DNA from: Nocardia asteroides
Lineage (GTDB): Bacteria; Actinomycetota; Actinomycetes; Mycobacteriales; Mycobacteriaceae
NCBI RefSeq assembly: GCF_021183625.1
Contig: NZ_CP089214.1
Span: 2,790,001-2,854,000, forward strand
DNA length: 64,000 bases
Reading direction: 5' to 3'
Shown: positions 1 through 8,131 of the stretch, piece after piece
How positions within the stretch are numbered: the stretch's first letter is position 1
Layout of the letters: each line of letters opens with the position of its first letter
Notes under the pieces: generated by a model
Seen by the model: the letters and a program-made list of their open reading frames with translations, nothing else
What the model was told of the DNA's origin: nothing
The model's database searches: none
Position numbers and translations under genes: made by a program

Positions 1-112
1 AAATAGGCAGCCGGCGCAGGCCGTGCACGACCCGGATCAGCCTGCTGGCATCGGGATCCGACTCAGGCCACCGCCCCTCCAACTGTTCGATACTCGCATC
101 GCTCTCGAGCAT
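1..112 (-). CDS. N-terminus of a possible CdiI-like immunity protein (runs off the left edge)
   Basis: A reading frame without stops begins with ATG 8 bp after the TetR stop codon and continues off the edge, giving 37 residues. The segment LEGRWPESD followed by RLIRVVHGLRRLPI resembles, from memory, the start of the CdiI-type contact-dependent inhibition immunity family, which opens with an LEG-W-P motif and a conserved R-x-x-H-x-LR-x-x-P segment. The tight spacing suggests co-translation with the TetR gene. Only the start is visible, so the family call is tentative; an unrelated small protein is possible. Confidence 0.4.
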   Translation of the reverse strand, partial: MLESDASIEQLEGRWPESDPDASRLIRVVHGLRRLPI

Positions 113-120
113 TCTCGAAT

Positions 121-771
121 TCAGCTCTCGGCCAACCGCCCCGGCACCCGGAACGAGACAGCGATATGGTCCCGCGCGAAATCGCGCACCGCCCGCTCGT
201 CCTCGAACGGAATCACCGTCTGCGGCGTGAGCGCCAGCGAGAGCGACGTCCGGGCGATCATCTCGGCAATCGGCGCCGGATCGTACTCCGGCAACTTCCC
301 CTCCCGCTGCAACCGAGAGATGAACTCCACCAAGTAATCCCGCCCGAGCTCGATCACCGGAGCCCCCTGCACGGTCAGATAGGGAAGCACGATCTCCGGC
401 TCGGTCTGCAACAGCCGATCCAGCAGCTTGTTCCCCCGCAACCCCTCCAGAAACACCACGAACAGCTCAACGATCTGATCCTCGGCCCCGGCATCCCGAT
501 CGACCTGCCGCTGCAACGCCGCATCCACGTCCTCGACGAACTGCTTCGCCTGCCGCAACCCCACAGCTTGGATGAGATCGGATTTGCTGGCGAAGCGCCG
601 GTAGAGCGTGGCCAGCGAGAGCCCGCACCGCCGCGCCACCTCGACCATGCTGGTCCGCTTGATGCCGAAGTCGAGGAAGGCGACGAGCGCCGCGTCGAGC
701 ACGCGCGTCTGGTTGCGATCCTCCGGGCCCGCGGACCGCACCAGATGCAGCAGTCGGGTCAGCTTCGCCAT
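121..771 (-). CDS. TetR/AcrR family transcriptional regulator
   Basis: This DNA-binding repressor-type protein has a TetR helix-turn-helix near its N-terminus: the segment from VLDAALVAFLDFGIKRTSM to GLSLATLYRRFASK is typical of the family. The C-terminal ligand-binding half is helical and not assignable to a ligand. An upstream ATG at 789 would add six residues, but the ATG at 771 has the better ribosome binding site (AGGGTGG). The gene is divergent from the MpaB-like oxygenase gene, with about 125 bp between them, so it probably controls that gene and itself. This is inferred from layout only. Confidence 0.88.
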   Translation of the reverse strand: MAKLTRLLHLVRSAGPEDRNQTRVLDAALVAFLDFGIKRTSMVEVARRCGLSLATLYRRFASKSDLIQAVGLRQAKQFVEDVDAALQRQVDRDAGAEDQIVELFVVFLEGLRGNKLLDRLLQTEPEIVLPYLTVQGAPVIELGRDYLVEFISRLQREGKLPEYDPAPIAEMIARTSLSLALTPQTVIPFEDERAVRDFARDHIAVSFRVPGRLAES

Positions 772-798
772 GTCGGCCACCCTATCCATCCGCGAAAC

Positions 799-863
799 GA
801 TGACAGCTTCAGCATCGCATGGTCACAACCCCGATTGACAGCGTTTCGAGATGATGAGAGCTT
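799..863. promoter_or_regulatory. Possible TetR operator region between the TetR and oxygenase genes
   Basis: Two near-identical 11-mers, gatgacagctt (799-809) and gatgagagctt (853-863), lie in the divergent intergenic region. An inverted pair, cgaaacg (793-799) and cgtttcg (842-848), surrounds the space between them. TTGACA occurs at 835-840. These are plausible binding sites for the divergent TetR protein, but none is a clean TetR palindrome. Confidence 0.25.
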
Positions 864-896
864 TACCGGTGAATCTTCTCACGGAAGGTGGCAACG

Positions 897-1742
897 ATGC
901 CAGCACCGCACCCCGCGCCGACGGCGACCCCCGTCGACGACTTCGACATCGCCGCCCGATGGACCGGCGCGGGCGCCTTCCTCGGCGGCACCGCGAACGT
1001 GATCATGCAGCTCAGCCATGCCCCCGTGGCCTACGGCGTGCTGGAGAGCTCGGTCGATTCGGGCAAGGTCATGCTGCACCCGATGAAGCGGCTGCGCACC
1101 ACGCTCACCTACCTCGCCGTCGCGCTGATGGGCACCGACGAGGAGCGCGCCGCCTACCGCGACGCCGTGAACACCTCGCACCGCTCGATCCGCTCCTCGA
1201 AGCAGAGCCCCGTCAAGTACAACGCCTTCGACCCGAACCTGCAGCTCTGGGTCGCCGCCTGCCTCTACTACGGCGTGATCGATATCGAGCGCAGGCTGCA
1301 CGGCGAGTGGGACGACGACACCGCCGACACCTTCTACCGCTACGCCGCCCGCCTCGGCACCTCGCTGCAGATGCGCCCCGACATGTGGCCCGCCGACCGC
1401 GCCGCCTTCGCCGAGTACTGGGAGTCCGGCCTCGCCACCCGCGCCATCGACGACCGCACCCGCGAGTACTTCGACACCCTCATCGACCTGCACATGCTGC
1501 CCAAACCGCTGCGCGCCTTCGCCCCGTTCCAGCGCTTCCTGGTGACCGGCCTGCTCCCGCCCCGGCTCCGCGAGCAGATGGGGATGACCTGGTCGGAGCG
1601 CGAGGAGCGGCGGCTCGAGCTGCTCATGCGGGCCATCGGCGCCGGCCAGCGCAAACTGCCGACGACGCTGCGGCTCTTCCCGATGAACTTCTACCTGGCC
1701 GATTTCCGGCTGCGCCGCAGGCTCGGCAAGCCACTGGTCTGA
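897..1742 (+). CDS. Oxygenase MpaB family protein (DUF2236)
   Basis: The 281-residue product matches the DUF2236/MpaB family, haem-binding proteins related to rubber oxygenase (latex clearing protein) and fungal MpaB. Recognisable segments are ARWTGAGAFLGGTANVIMQL near the start, HPMKRLRTTLTYLAVALMG, and NTSHRSIR, whose histidine is in the region that ligates haem in this family. The substrate is unknown; many actinobacterial members act on lipophilic molecules or are uncharacterised. A GTG at 888 is possible, but ATG at 897 lies 8 bp after GGAAGG. The divergent TetR gene is the likely regulator. Confidence 0.85.
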   Translation: MPAPHPAPTATPVDDFDIAARWTGAGAFLGGTANVIMQLSHAPVAYGVLESSVDSGKVMLHPMKRLRTTLTYLAVALMGTDEERAAYRDAVNTSHRSIRSSKQSPVKYNAFDPNLQLWVAACLYYGVIDIERRLHGEWDDDTADTFYRYAARLGTSLQMRPDMWPADRAAFAEYWESGLATRAIDDRTREYFDTLIDLHMLPKPLRAFAPFQRFLVTGLLPPRLREQMGMTWSEREERRLELLMRAIGAGQRKLPTTLRLFPMNFYLADFRLRRRLGKPLV

Positions 1743-1743
1743 G

Positions 1744-2682
1744 TCACGAACGGCTGACCAGGGCGCGCAGGAAGAAGCCCAGGTTGGCCGGGCGCTCGGC
1801 CAGGCGGCGGGTCAGGTAGCCGTACCACTCGGTGCCGTACGGCACGTAGACCCGCACCGCCCGGCCCTCCGCCGCCAACCTGCGCTGTTCCAGATCGCGC
1901 ACGCCGTACAGCATCTGGTGCTCGTAGCGCGGGATTCCGGCTCGGATGGCCGCCTCGACCAACGCCGGGTCGTGGCTGGCGACCATCGGGTAGCCGTCGC
2001 CCTTCATGAGCACATCCAGGCAGCGCAGGTAGGAGTCGGTGACCTCCGCACTGTGCTGGAACGCGACTTCGGGCGGCTCGTTGTACGCGCCCTTGCACAG
2101 CCGGACCCGGGAGGCTTCGCTGGCGAAGCCGCCGCAATCCGCCTCGGTGCGGTGCAGGTAGGACTGGAGGACAACGCCGAGCCAGGGGAATTCCGGGCGC
2201 AGGGCGTGCACGGTGGCGAGGGTGCCGGCGGTGGCGGTGTGGTCCTCGGCGTCGACGGTCACCCAGACGCCCGCGCGCTCGGCGGCTTCACAGATCGTGC
2301 GCAGCCGGTCGATGGCCGTGGGTTCCGGCAGTGCCTGGCCGAGCGCCGAAAGCTTGACCGACACCTCCAGCGGCACCGCCCACTCCGGCCCCCGTTCGAC
2401 GCCCGGCGCATCGGCCAGCGTCGCCAGATCACCGATCAACGCCAGGTACTCGGCGACGACGGCATCGGCCTGCGCCGGGTCGGTGGTGTTCTCGCCGAGG
2501 AAGTCGACGCTGACCCGCCGCCCGTCGGCGAGCAGTTCGCGGAGCACCGGGAGCAGCGCAGCCCGGTCGGCGCCCGCCACGAAGCGCCGCACCACCGCCG
2601 CTGTGGCCGGCACCGTGGTGACCGCCTTCGCCAGCCGCGGTGATCCGGCCGCCGCGAGGATCACCGGGCGCAGCGGGTTCAC
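1744..2682 (-). CDS. putB: Proline dehydrogenase
   Basis: This FAD enzyme oxidises L-proline to pyrroline-5-carboxylate, the first step of proline catabolism. The 312-residue protein is a single-domain PRODH barrel with the family motifs in order: SVKLSALG, VTVDAEDH, VLQSYLHR, RLCKGAY, ASHDP, YEHQMLYGVR and the C-terminal RVYVPYGTEWYGYLTRRL with RPANLGFF. It is monofunctional, as in mycobacteria, rather than fused to the aldehyde dehydrogenase as in E. coli PutA. It follows pruA with a 4-bp overlap, so the two are translationally coupled and their products may channel the intermediate. Its 3' end abuts the convergent oxygenase gene. Confidence 0.97.
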   Translation of the reverse strand: MNPLRPVILAAAGSPRLAKAVTTVPATAAVVRRFVAGADRAALLPVLRELLADGRRVSVDFLGENTTDPAQADAVVAEYLALIGDLATLADAPGVERGPEWAVPLEVSVKLSALGQALPEPTAIDRLRTICEAAERAGVWVTVDAEDHTATAGTLATVHALRPEFPWLGVVLQSYLHRTEADCGGFASEASRVRLCKGAYNEPPEVAFQHSAEVTDSYLRCLDVLMKGDGYPMVASHDPALVEAAIRAGIPRYEHQMLYGVRDLEQRRLAAEGRAVRVYVPYGTEWYGYLTRRLAERPANLGFFLRALVSRS

Positions 2683-4307
2683 GGTGTGCCCATGTGCGGG
2701 TAGCGATGGTCGGTGGGCGGGACGAACGTCTCCTTGATCGTCCGCGGCGCGACCCAGCGCAGCAGGTTCAGCGGCGACCCCGCCTTGTCGTCGGTGCCGG
2801 AGGCCCGCGCCCCGCCGAAGGGCTGCTGCCCGACCACCGCGCCGGTCGGCTTGTCGTTGACGTAGAAGTTCCCCGCCGCGTATCGCAGTCGGGTGCTCGC
2901 CTCGGTGATCGCCTGCCGATCGCGGGCGAAGACGGCGCCGGTCAGCGCGTACGGCGCGGCGCTGTCGACCTCGTCCAGCACGGCGGGCCAGGCGTTGTCG
3001 TCGTAGACGTGCACCGCGAGGATCGGGCCGAAGTACTCGGTGCCGAACGCCTCGTCGCGCGGGTCGTCGACCAGCAGGACGGTCGGCTGCACGAAGTACC
3101 CCTCGCTGTCGTCCGCGGTACCGCCCACCGGGATCTCGATCCCCGCTTCCCGTGCCCGGTTCAGCGCGGCCACGTTCTTGTCGAAGGCCCTGCGGTCGAT
3201 CAGCGCCCCGCCGAAGTGGGTCAGCTCGGCCACGTCTCCGTAACTCAATTCACCTGTGGTGTGGAGGAATTCGTCGCCCATGGCGGTCCAGAGCGATCGC
3301 GGGATATAGGCGCGGGAGGCAGCCGAGCACTTCTGACCCTGGTACTCGAAGGCGCCGCGGACGAGCGCGGTGGCGAGCGAGGCCGGGTCGGCGGAGGGGT
3401 GCGCGACCACGAAGTCCTTCCCCCCGGTCTCGCCGACCAGCCGCGGATACCCGCGATACCGGTCCAGGTTCGCGCCGACCTGCTGCCACAGGTACTTGAA
3501 GGTCTTCGTCGAGCCGGTGAAGTGGATCCCCGCCAGGTTCGGATCGGTGAGCGCGACTTCGGACAGAGCCTGCCCGTCCCCGGTGACCAGATTGATCACC
3601 CCCGGCGGCAGCCCCGCCTCCTCCAGCAGCTTCATCGTGTGGAACGCGGCGACGGTCTGCGTCGGCGACGGCTTCCACACCACCGTGTTGCCCATGAGCG
3701 CCGGCGCGGTGGGCAGGTTGCCCGCGATGGCGGTGAAGTTGAACGGGGTGATGGCGTAGACGAACCCCTCCAGCGGGCGGTAGTCCATGCGATTCCAAGT
3801 GCCCGCGCTCGACTCCGGCTGCTGGGCGAGGATGTCGCGAGCGAAGGCGACGTTGTAGCGCCAGAAGTCGACCAGCTCGCACGGGGCATCGATCTCCGCC
3901 TGCTGCGCGGATTTCGACTGGCCGAGCATGGTCGCGGCGGCCACGGTTTCCCGCCACGGGCCGGACAGGAGGTCGGCGGCGCGCAGCAGCACGGCGGCGC
4001 GTTCATCGAACGGGAGGGCGCGCCAGGCCGGGGCCGCGGCTGTGGCGGCGTCGATGGCCGAGCGGGCTTCCTCGTGCGTGGTGTCGGTGTAGGTGCCGAG
4101 CACGTGGCTGTGCCGGTGCGGAGTGACGATCTCGTGCCTGGTACCGGTGCCCGGGCGATGTTTGCCGCCGATGACCAGCGGAATTTCCAGCTGTTGCTCG
4201 GATATTTTGGTGAGTTTCGCACGCAGGCGCTCGCGTTCCGGGGTGCCCGGGGCGTAGGTGTGGATCGGCTCGTTGTCCGGGGTGGGGACAACCGTGACAG
4301 CATCCAT
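2679..4307 (-). CDS. pruA: L-glutamate gamma-semialdehyde dehydrogenase (1-pyrroline-5-carboxylate dehydrogenase)
   Basis: This NAD-dependent aldehyde dehydrogenase converts glutamate semialdehyde to glutamate, the second step of proline degradation. The 542-residue protein has the aldehyde dehydrogenase fold with the general-base glutamate in VGETGGKD (about residue 293) and the catalytic cysteine in YQGQKCSAAS (about residue 327). Further signatures are PFNFTAIAGNLPTAPALMGN and NFYVNDKPTGAVVGQQPFGG. The length is normal for the family. It is the first gene of the pruA-putB operon; M. tuberculosis has the same pair (Rv1187, Rv1188). Confidence 0.97.
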   Translation of the reverse strand: MDAVTVVPTPDNEPIHTYAPGTPERERLRAKLTKISEQQLEIPLVIGGKHRPGTGTRHEIVTPHRHSHVLGTYTDTTHEEARSAIDAATAAAPAWRALPFDERAAVLLRAADLLSGPWRETVAAATMLGQSKSAQQAEIDAPCELVDFWRYNVAFARDILAQQPESSAGTWNRMDYRPLEGFVYAITPFNFTAIAGNLPTAPALMGNTVVWKPSPTQTVAAFHTMKLLEEAGLPPGVINLVTGDGQALSEVALTDPNLAGIHFTGSTKTFKYLWQQVGANLDRYRGYPRLVGETGGKDFVVAHPSADPASLATALVRGAFEYQGQKCSAASRAYIPRSLWTAMGDEFLHTTGELSYGDVAELTHFGGALIDRRAFDKNVAALNRAREAGIEIPVGGTADDSEGYFVQPTVLLVDDPRDEAFGTEYFGPILAVHVYDDNAWPAVLDEVDSAAPYALTGAVFARDRQAITEASTRLRYAAGNFYVNDKPTGAVVGQQPFGGARASGTDDKAGSPLNLLRWVAPRTIKETFVPPTDHRYPHMGTP

Positions 4308-4315
4308 ATCTCAGG

Positions 4316-5188
4316 CTAGCGCCGGAATCGCGGGGTGTCCGTGAGGCCGCGCGGATCTACCGGCTCGAGCCCCGACGACATCCGGGCCGCCCCGCTCTCC
4401 GCGGCGCCGAGCCGCCCGCGAGTGACGACCATGGCAAACACCCCCGCAGCGGCCATCACAACGACATCGACCCACTGGTACACGGGCTCGATGGCCCCGG
4501 CCTGCAAGCCGTAGGCCAGGTTGGCGAAGGTATGGGCGGTGACGACAACCATGACGTTGCCCGCCGAGGCGTTGTACAGCCAGCCCAGCACGAAGCAGAA
4601 GCCCGTGGTCGACACGATGTACAGCGGGAAGTTCAGATCGGATTGCGCGACAGCGGGATTCCACCACAGCGGCAGGTGCCACAGCGACCACAGCAGCCCC
4701 AGCAGCAGGTTCGCCGCCCAAATCGGCAGCAGGGCCTGCAACCGCGGCAGCGCGAAACCGCGCCAGCCGAACTCCTCGTCGATGCCGCCGCCGAGCACGA
4801 AGGTGAAGACCAGCACGGCAGGCAGCGCGACCAGTCCCGACAACGCGCCCGCGCCGTCCCAGCTCGCCCCGGCCAGCAGGTGCACGGGTACGGTGCCCAG
4901 GATCAGCGCGGCCATCCCCACGGTGGCGAGGAGATAGAAGCGGGGTGCGGCCCGCCACCGGAACGCCCGCCGCAGAAACGGCCGGATGCCGTCGCCGCCC
5001 GTGCGCCGACCGGCCCAGATGAGCGCCGCCACCAGCGGGCCCAGGCCGCCCGGGATCATCAAGGCGATCCAGGGCAGCTCGAGCGAGAGGACGCCGCGTT
5101 CGATCAGGGCAGCGGGAATCCACCAGACCCAGGTGAGCGCGAACGCCGTCACAAAAAATCCGATGAGCCGTCGACGTTCGTGTTTCAT
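4316..5188 (-). CDS. CPBP family intramembrane glutamic endopeptidase
   Basis: The 290-residue protein is a multi-pass membrane protein with the CPBP (CAAX protease and bacteriocin-processing) signature: the EExxxR motif in DEEFGWRGFALPRL, then SLWHLPLWWNP and the later histidine in TAHTFAN. Family members cleave or modify membrane-bound peptides, and bacterial members are linked to bacteriocin self-immunity or sigma-factor release; the substrate here is unknown. Several in-frame starts exist. The ATG at 5188 (MKHERRRLIGFF) begins just before the first membrane segment and follows GGAGG and GGGAG sequences. It ends 8 bp before the pruA start and may lead that operon, though the functions are unrelated. 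Confidence 0.88.
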   Translation of the reverse strand: MKHERRRLIGFFVTAFALTWVWWIPAALIERGVLSLELPWIALMIPGGLGPLVAALIWAGRRTGGDGIRPFLRRAFRWRAAPRFYLLATVGMAALILGTVPVHLLAGASWDGAGALSGLVALPAVLVFTFVLGGGIDEEFGWRGFALPRLQALLPIWAANLLLGLLWSLWHLPLWWNPAVAQSDLNFPLYIVSTTGFCFVLGWLYNASAGNVMVVVTAHTFANLAYGLQAGAIEPVYQWVDVVVMAAAGVFAMVVTRGRLGAAESGAARMSSGLEPVDPRGLTDTPRFRR

Positions 5189-5295
5189 TCGCTCCCCGCC
5201 CTCCGAGTTCATGCGATGCCCGGAACGTATCGGCCGATTTCTCGCTCGTCCTCGGTCCACGGCGCTGCATTCGCCTCATACCCGGGAGTGAGGTG

Positions 5296-5519
5296 CTGCG
5301 CTACCTCCGCTATCGCGGCCAGGCGCGCGGCTCCTGATCGACCCGAACCAGCGAACGATCGTCGGCGCCACCTTCGCCGGCCCCGGCGTCGCGGAGCTGA
5401 TGCACTCCATCACCATCACCAGCCAGGTCCCGATCGACCGCCTCTGGCACACCGTCCCGCCCTTACTGACCATCAGCGAAGTCTGGCTGCCCCTCCTGGA
5501 GACCTATCGCGACCGCTAA
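5296..5519 (+). pseudogene. C-terminal remnant of a FAD/NAD(P) disulfide oxidoreductase
   Basis: The translation ending at the TAA at 5517-5519 contains IVGATFAGPGVAELMHSITI, then VPIDRLWHTVPPLLTISEVW. This matches the dimerisation-domain end of mercuric reductase/dihydrolipoamide-dehydrogenase-like flavoproteins, where GATFVG-x-x-VAELLHSATIA and DRLWHAVPS-x-PTISEVWL are typical. The residues just upstream fit only in another frame (LRYLRYRGQARGS before RLLIDP), so a frameshift lies near 5330. The FAD and NAD domains and the redox cysteines are absent. It is a decayed fragment and its 3' end overlaps the end of the WhiB remnant. Confidence 0.72.
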
Positions 5520-5758
5520 TCCGCCTGTGTTCCCGCTCCGAGAGCCCGCCCCAAATCCCGAACCGCTCGTCCTTGGCGATGGCGTACCAGGCAGCTCTGT
5601 CCCACCCCGCACCCGGCGCAGATGCTCTTGGCGTCGCGCGCCGATTCGCCCTGGCTCGGCAAGAAGGCGTCGGGGTCGGTCTGTGCACACAGTCCGTCGG
5701 CTCGCCACGAGAGTTCCTCGAAGGCGGTGTCGCACGGAGTGGAGAGCATTGTCGACAT
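5473..5758 (-). pseudogene. WhiB-family iron-sulfur regulator gene, frameshifted
   Basis: Translation from ATG 5758 gives SWRADGLCAQTDPDAFLPS and then ICAGCGVGQSCL, with the four WhiB cysteines at residues 24, 47, 50 and 56. After the last cysteine, near 5588, the frame is lost. The diagnostic C-terminal segment YAIAKDERFGIWGGLSERE continues in a different frame, ending at 5473. A normal gene would read cysteine-leucine-glutamate-tyrosine here, so about two bases appear to be missing. If it were intact, the protein would be a normal-sized [4Fe-4S] WhiB-like transcription factor of about 95 residues. It is either a true pseudogene or an assembly error. Confidence 0.8.
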
Positions 5759-5865
5759 GCTGTGAACTTTCGCCGATCCGGAGTCCAGCGTCGCCACCGC
5801 TGATAGGGGATTCCGGTGGGGGTTTCCCAATTGGACGTACCTGCTACCTGGAACACAGGCTGCGG

Positions 5866-6138
5866 CTACGGCTCGAGGAATAGGCACTCGTTGGGGAGTC
5901 GCGGTGTCTCGTGCGCACCGTACGCGGCGATGTGCACGTGTTCCGCGAGACGGTGGCGTTGCAGGTCGCAGACGAAGATGAGAGCGGCGGTGAGGCAGGC
6001 GACGAAGTGGAATTCGAGTCCACCGAGGGTGAGGGTGAGCCAGATATCGGGTTCGTCCGGATGCGGAGAGGTCGGTGCCGAGCCGTTGCGGCCGGTGTGG
6101 GCTCGGTCCCCGGCGGTTGTGCTGCGGTGAGGGGGCAT
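5866..6138 (-). CDS. Hypothetical protein
   Basis: The 90-residue product has a charged, disordered-looking first third and then a hydrophobic, well-composed core (PDEPDIWLTLTLGGLEFHFV, ACLTAALIFVCDLQRHRLAE) followed by HVHIAAYGAHETPRLPNE. I do not recognise a named family. Support for coding comes from a GGAGG ribosome binding site 9 bp before the ATG and from a natural amino-acid composition. It lies downstream of another unknown gene in the same direction (about 100 bp gap) and upstream of the WhiB remnant, so the three may have formed one accessory operon. Confidence 0.6.
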   Translation of the reverse strand: MPPHRSTTAGDRAHTGRNGSAPTSPHPDEPDIWLTLTLGGLEFHFVACLTAALIFVCDLQRHRLAEHVHIAAYGAHETPRLPNECLFLEP

Positions 6139-6240
6139 TGGGGTTCGCCTCCGTGGACTGGGGTACGGGAGCGCTTTCCGTGGGGCGGGGTGGCAATCGG
6201 GCGAAGGGGTCTTGCGGGCAGGGGGAAGGCGGTGCTTCGC

Positions 6241-6702
6241 TCATCGGCGGGCACGGGGTCGAGACCAGCGGATGGCGTCGACGATCCAGTCCCTGGTGGG
6301 CAGGTAGGTGTCGGTGGGCGGGACGACCCACGTGCGCTGCGTGGCGCTCGGCGGTCCTGGCGCAGGGAGGGGGAAGGTCGCTGCATCGGTGATTCCGACG
6401 TTCACCGCGGCGAGTTCGAGGTCGGCACAGGTGTCGACGGGGCCGACTCGGGCGAGGAACATCCAGCGTCCGCTGAGAGCGGACGACGAGACGGGTCCGC
6501 ATCGTCCCGGTACGTCGTCCATGCGTGATCGCACAGCGGCGCCGAGGCGTGGTGGTGTCGTGACCACACAGAAGCCGTCGCCGCCGGCACGGATGGTGTT
6601 GATCCCGTCGGTGCTGATGAAGGCCGGGATACCGCACACCTTGCGGTAGAAGTCGCAGCACTCTTCGAGCGTCATCCCCCACGGTGGCGTCCCGACATGC
6701 AT
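6241..6702 (-). CDS. Hypothetical protein
   Basis: The 153-residue protein begins with a plausible globular segment (MTLEECCDFYRKVCGIPAFI, then STDGINTIRAGGDGFCVVTT) and contains WMFLARVGPVDTCADLELAA and a tryptophan-rich C-terminus. I do not recognise the family. The start has a GAGGGGG ribosome binding site 6 bp upstream. It is divergent from the XRE-family regulator gene, with 256 bp between them, and may be in one transcription unit with the following hypothetical gene. The function is unknown. Confidence 0.65.
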   Translation of the reverse strand: MHVGTPPWGMTLEECCDFYRKVCGIPAFISTDGINTIRAGGDGFCVVTTPPRLGAAVRSRMDDVPGRCGPVSSSALSGRWMFLARVGPVDTCADLELAAVNVGITDAATFPLPAPGPPSATQRTWVVPPTDTYLPTRDWIVDAIRWSRPRARR

Positions 6703-6904
6703 TCGTTTCCCCCTCGGTTGCTGACCTTCAGATTCGAGGGCGCCCAGCCCCGGACCGGGGCGGTGGGTCCGGTGGGCGGGAGGAGCCGCCTGACGTTCCT
6801 CCCGGGCCGGGCGCCGGGGATAGCAGACCGCATCGGCGAGCGCGTTTCGACGGTGTTCGGATGATCCGGGGTAATCGCGCCGATCGCCCTGACAGATCTC
6901 CAGA

Positions 6905-6910
6905 TATGAT
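6905..6910 (+). promoter_or_regulatory. Possible -10 element upstream of the XRE-family gene
   Basis: TATGAT lies 49 bp upstream of the GTG start in a locally AT-richer stretch. No convincing -35 hexamer sits at 16-18 bp from it. The rest of the 256-bp divergent region shows nothing else I can assign. Confidence 0.3.
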
Positions 6911-6958
6911 GTAAACCGTTGTGCGTGATGAGTTTTCCTTCATCCAAAGGGGAGATCT

Positions 6959-7897
6959 GTGGCATCCAAAAATAGGGGCCCCAGTGTTCAAAACGGGGAA
7001 TCCAAAAGTGGGGGGCGGTCCGACGCTCACGCGGGCTCGACAGTGCCGCGCAGACAGTTGGGGCGGCATCTGCGTGAGCTACGGCAGGAGTCCGGGCTGA
7101 CGATTGCGGAGGTTGCTCGACTGATCGAGCGCGGCGCCGGGACGGTACAGCGGCTCGAAACCGGTACGCCGCATCGCATCCGGCTGCTCGACATCGAGGC
7201 GCTGTGCCGCGTGCTACACGCCGATCAGACGTTGACCGACGCGATGATGGGCCTGGCTCGGCAAGGCAACGACCCCAGCTGGTGGCATGAGTACGGCGAC
7301 CTCATTCCCGAGGGCTTCGACGTGTACATCGGGCTCGAGGCAGCGGCCGCGTCGTCAACCTCCTATGGCATCATCGTTCCGGGCCTATTGCAGACGCCGT
7401 CGTATGCCGAGGTCATGATCCGCACGGTCTACCCCGACAACGAGTCCTCGGACATCTCGCGGCGCGTGCAGATGCGGCTGCACCGCCAGAAGCTCGTCAC
7501 CCGGACGTGGCGACCGATGCACGCAACAGTGCTGTTGGACGAGCACGCGCTCCACCGGGTCGTCGGGAGCCCAGCGATCATGTCGCAGCAACTGCGGCAC
7601 CTCGCCGACCTCAGCACCCGAGAAAACATTGAGGTCAGGGTGGTGCCATTCAATGCCGCATCCCCTCTGGGCGATGTGATCGGCCCCTACTTCATCCTCG
7701 ACTTCGCGCCGGACGCGAAGGGCACGAGCGAACCGCCAGTCGTGCACCTCGAAAGCTTCACGGGGAGCTTGTATCTGGAGCAATCCGAAAGCGTGGAGCG
7801 TTACCGGATGGCGCATCGAGCGCTGACCCGCGTAGCGTTGAATCCGCAGCAGACACGTGACCTGCTCAGGCAGGCGGCAAGGAGGTATGTGCGATGA
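6959..7897 (+). CDS. Helix-turn-helix regulator with DUF5753 (Scr1-type)
   Basis: The 312-residue protein has an XRE-like helix-turn-helix at about residues 33-85 (LGRHLRELRQESGLTIAEVA, then GAGTVQRLETG), followed by a DUF5753 domain from about residue 105. Typical DUF5753 pieces are the early SWWHEYGDLIPEGFDVYIGL, VPGLLQTPSYAEVMIR, MHATVLLDEHALHRVVG and VRVVPFNA. Such proteins are very common in Nocardia and Streptomyces, are always near a DUF397 gene, and are thought to act as antitoxin-like regulators. The GTG start follows AAGGGGAG. It overlaps the DUF397 gene by 4 bp, the classic arrangement. Confidence 0.92.
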   Translation: MASKNRGPSVQNGESKSGGRSDAHAGSTVPRRQLGRHLRELRQESGLTIAEVARLIERGAGTVQRLETGTPHRIRLLDIEALCRVLHADQTLTDAMMGLARQGNDPSWWHEYGDLIPEGFDVYIGLEAAAASSTSYGIIVPGLLQTPSYAEVMIRTVYPDNESSDISRRVQMRLHRQKLVTRTWRPMHATVLLDEHALHRVVGSPAIMSQQLRHLADLSTRENIEVRVVPFNAASPLGDVIGPYFILDFAPDAKGTSEPPVVHLESFTGSLYLEQSESVERYRMAHRALTRVALNPQQTRDLLRQAARRYVR

Positions 7898-8088
7898 ACT
7901 TCGCCGGTGCCCGTTGGTTCAAGTCCTCCAAGAGCGGCGACAGAGACTGTGTCGAGGTCGCCTTCGAGGGCGCTCAGGTCGGTGTCCGGGACTCCAAGAA
8001 CATCGCCGTCGGGCACCTGACCTTCCCTGCCCACACCTGGGACGCGTTCACCGCCGGTATCGCGCGCGGCGACTTCCACCAGGCGTAG
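7894..8088 (+). CDS. DUF397 domain-containing small protein
   Basis: The 64-residue protein is a typical single DUF397 domain: ARWFKSSKSGDRDCVEVAF near the start, then VGVRDSKN and LTFPAHTWDAFTAGIARGDF. DUF397 proteins are the small partners of DUF5753 regulators; the toxin-antitoxin interpretation comes from the family and is not established for this pair. The start overlaps the regulator's stop by 4 bp, so translation is coupled. A possible terminator hairpin follows at 8101-8131. Confidence 0.92.
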   Translation: MNFAGARWFKSSKSGDRDCVEVAFEGAQVGVRDSKNIAVGHLTFPAHTWDAFTAGIARGDFHQA

Positions 8089-8100
8089 CGGCACGACCGG

Positions 8101-8131
8101 AGCCCGGTTTCGCGTCCAGCGGGACCGGGCT
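8101..8131 (+). terminator. Possible terminator after the DUF397 gene
   Basis: AGCCCGGT (8101-8108) pairs with ACCGGGCT (8124-8131), separated by a 15-base loop, 13 bp after the DUF397 stop. A short pyrimidine-rich run (TTCTGCCTTTCC) follows. The loop is long, so the call is moderate. Confidence 0.5.
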
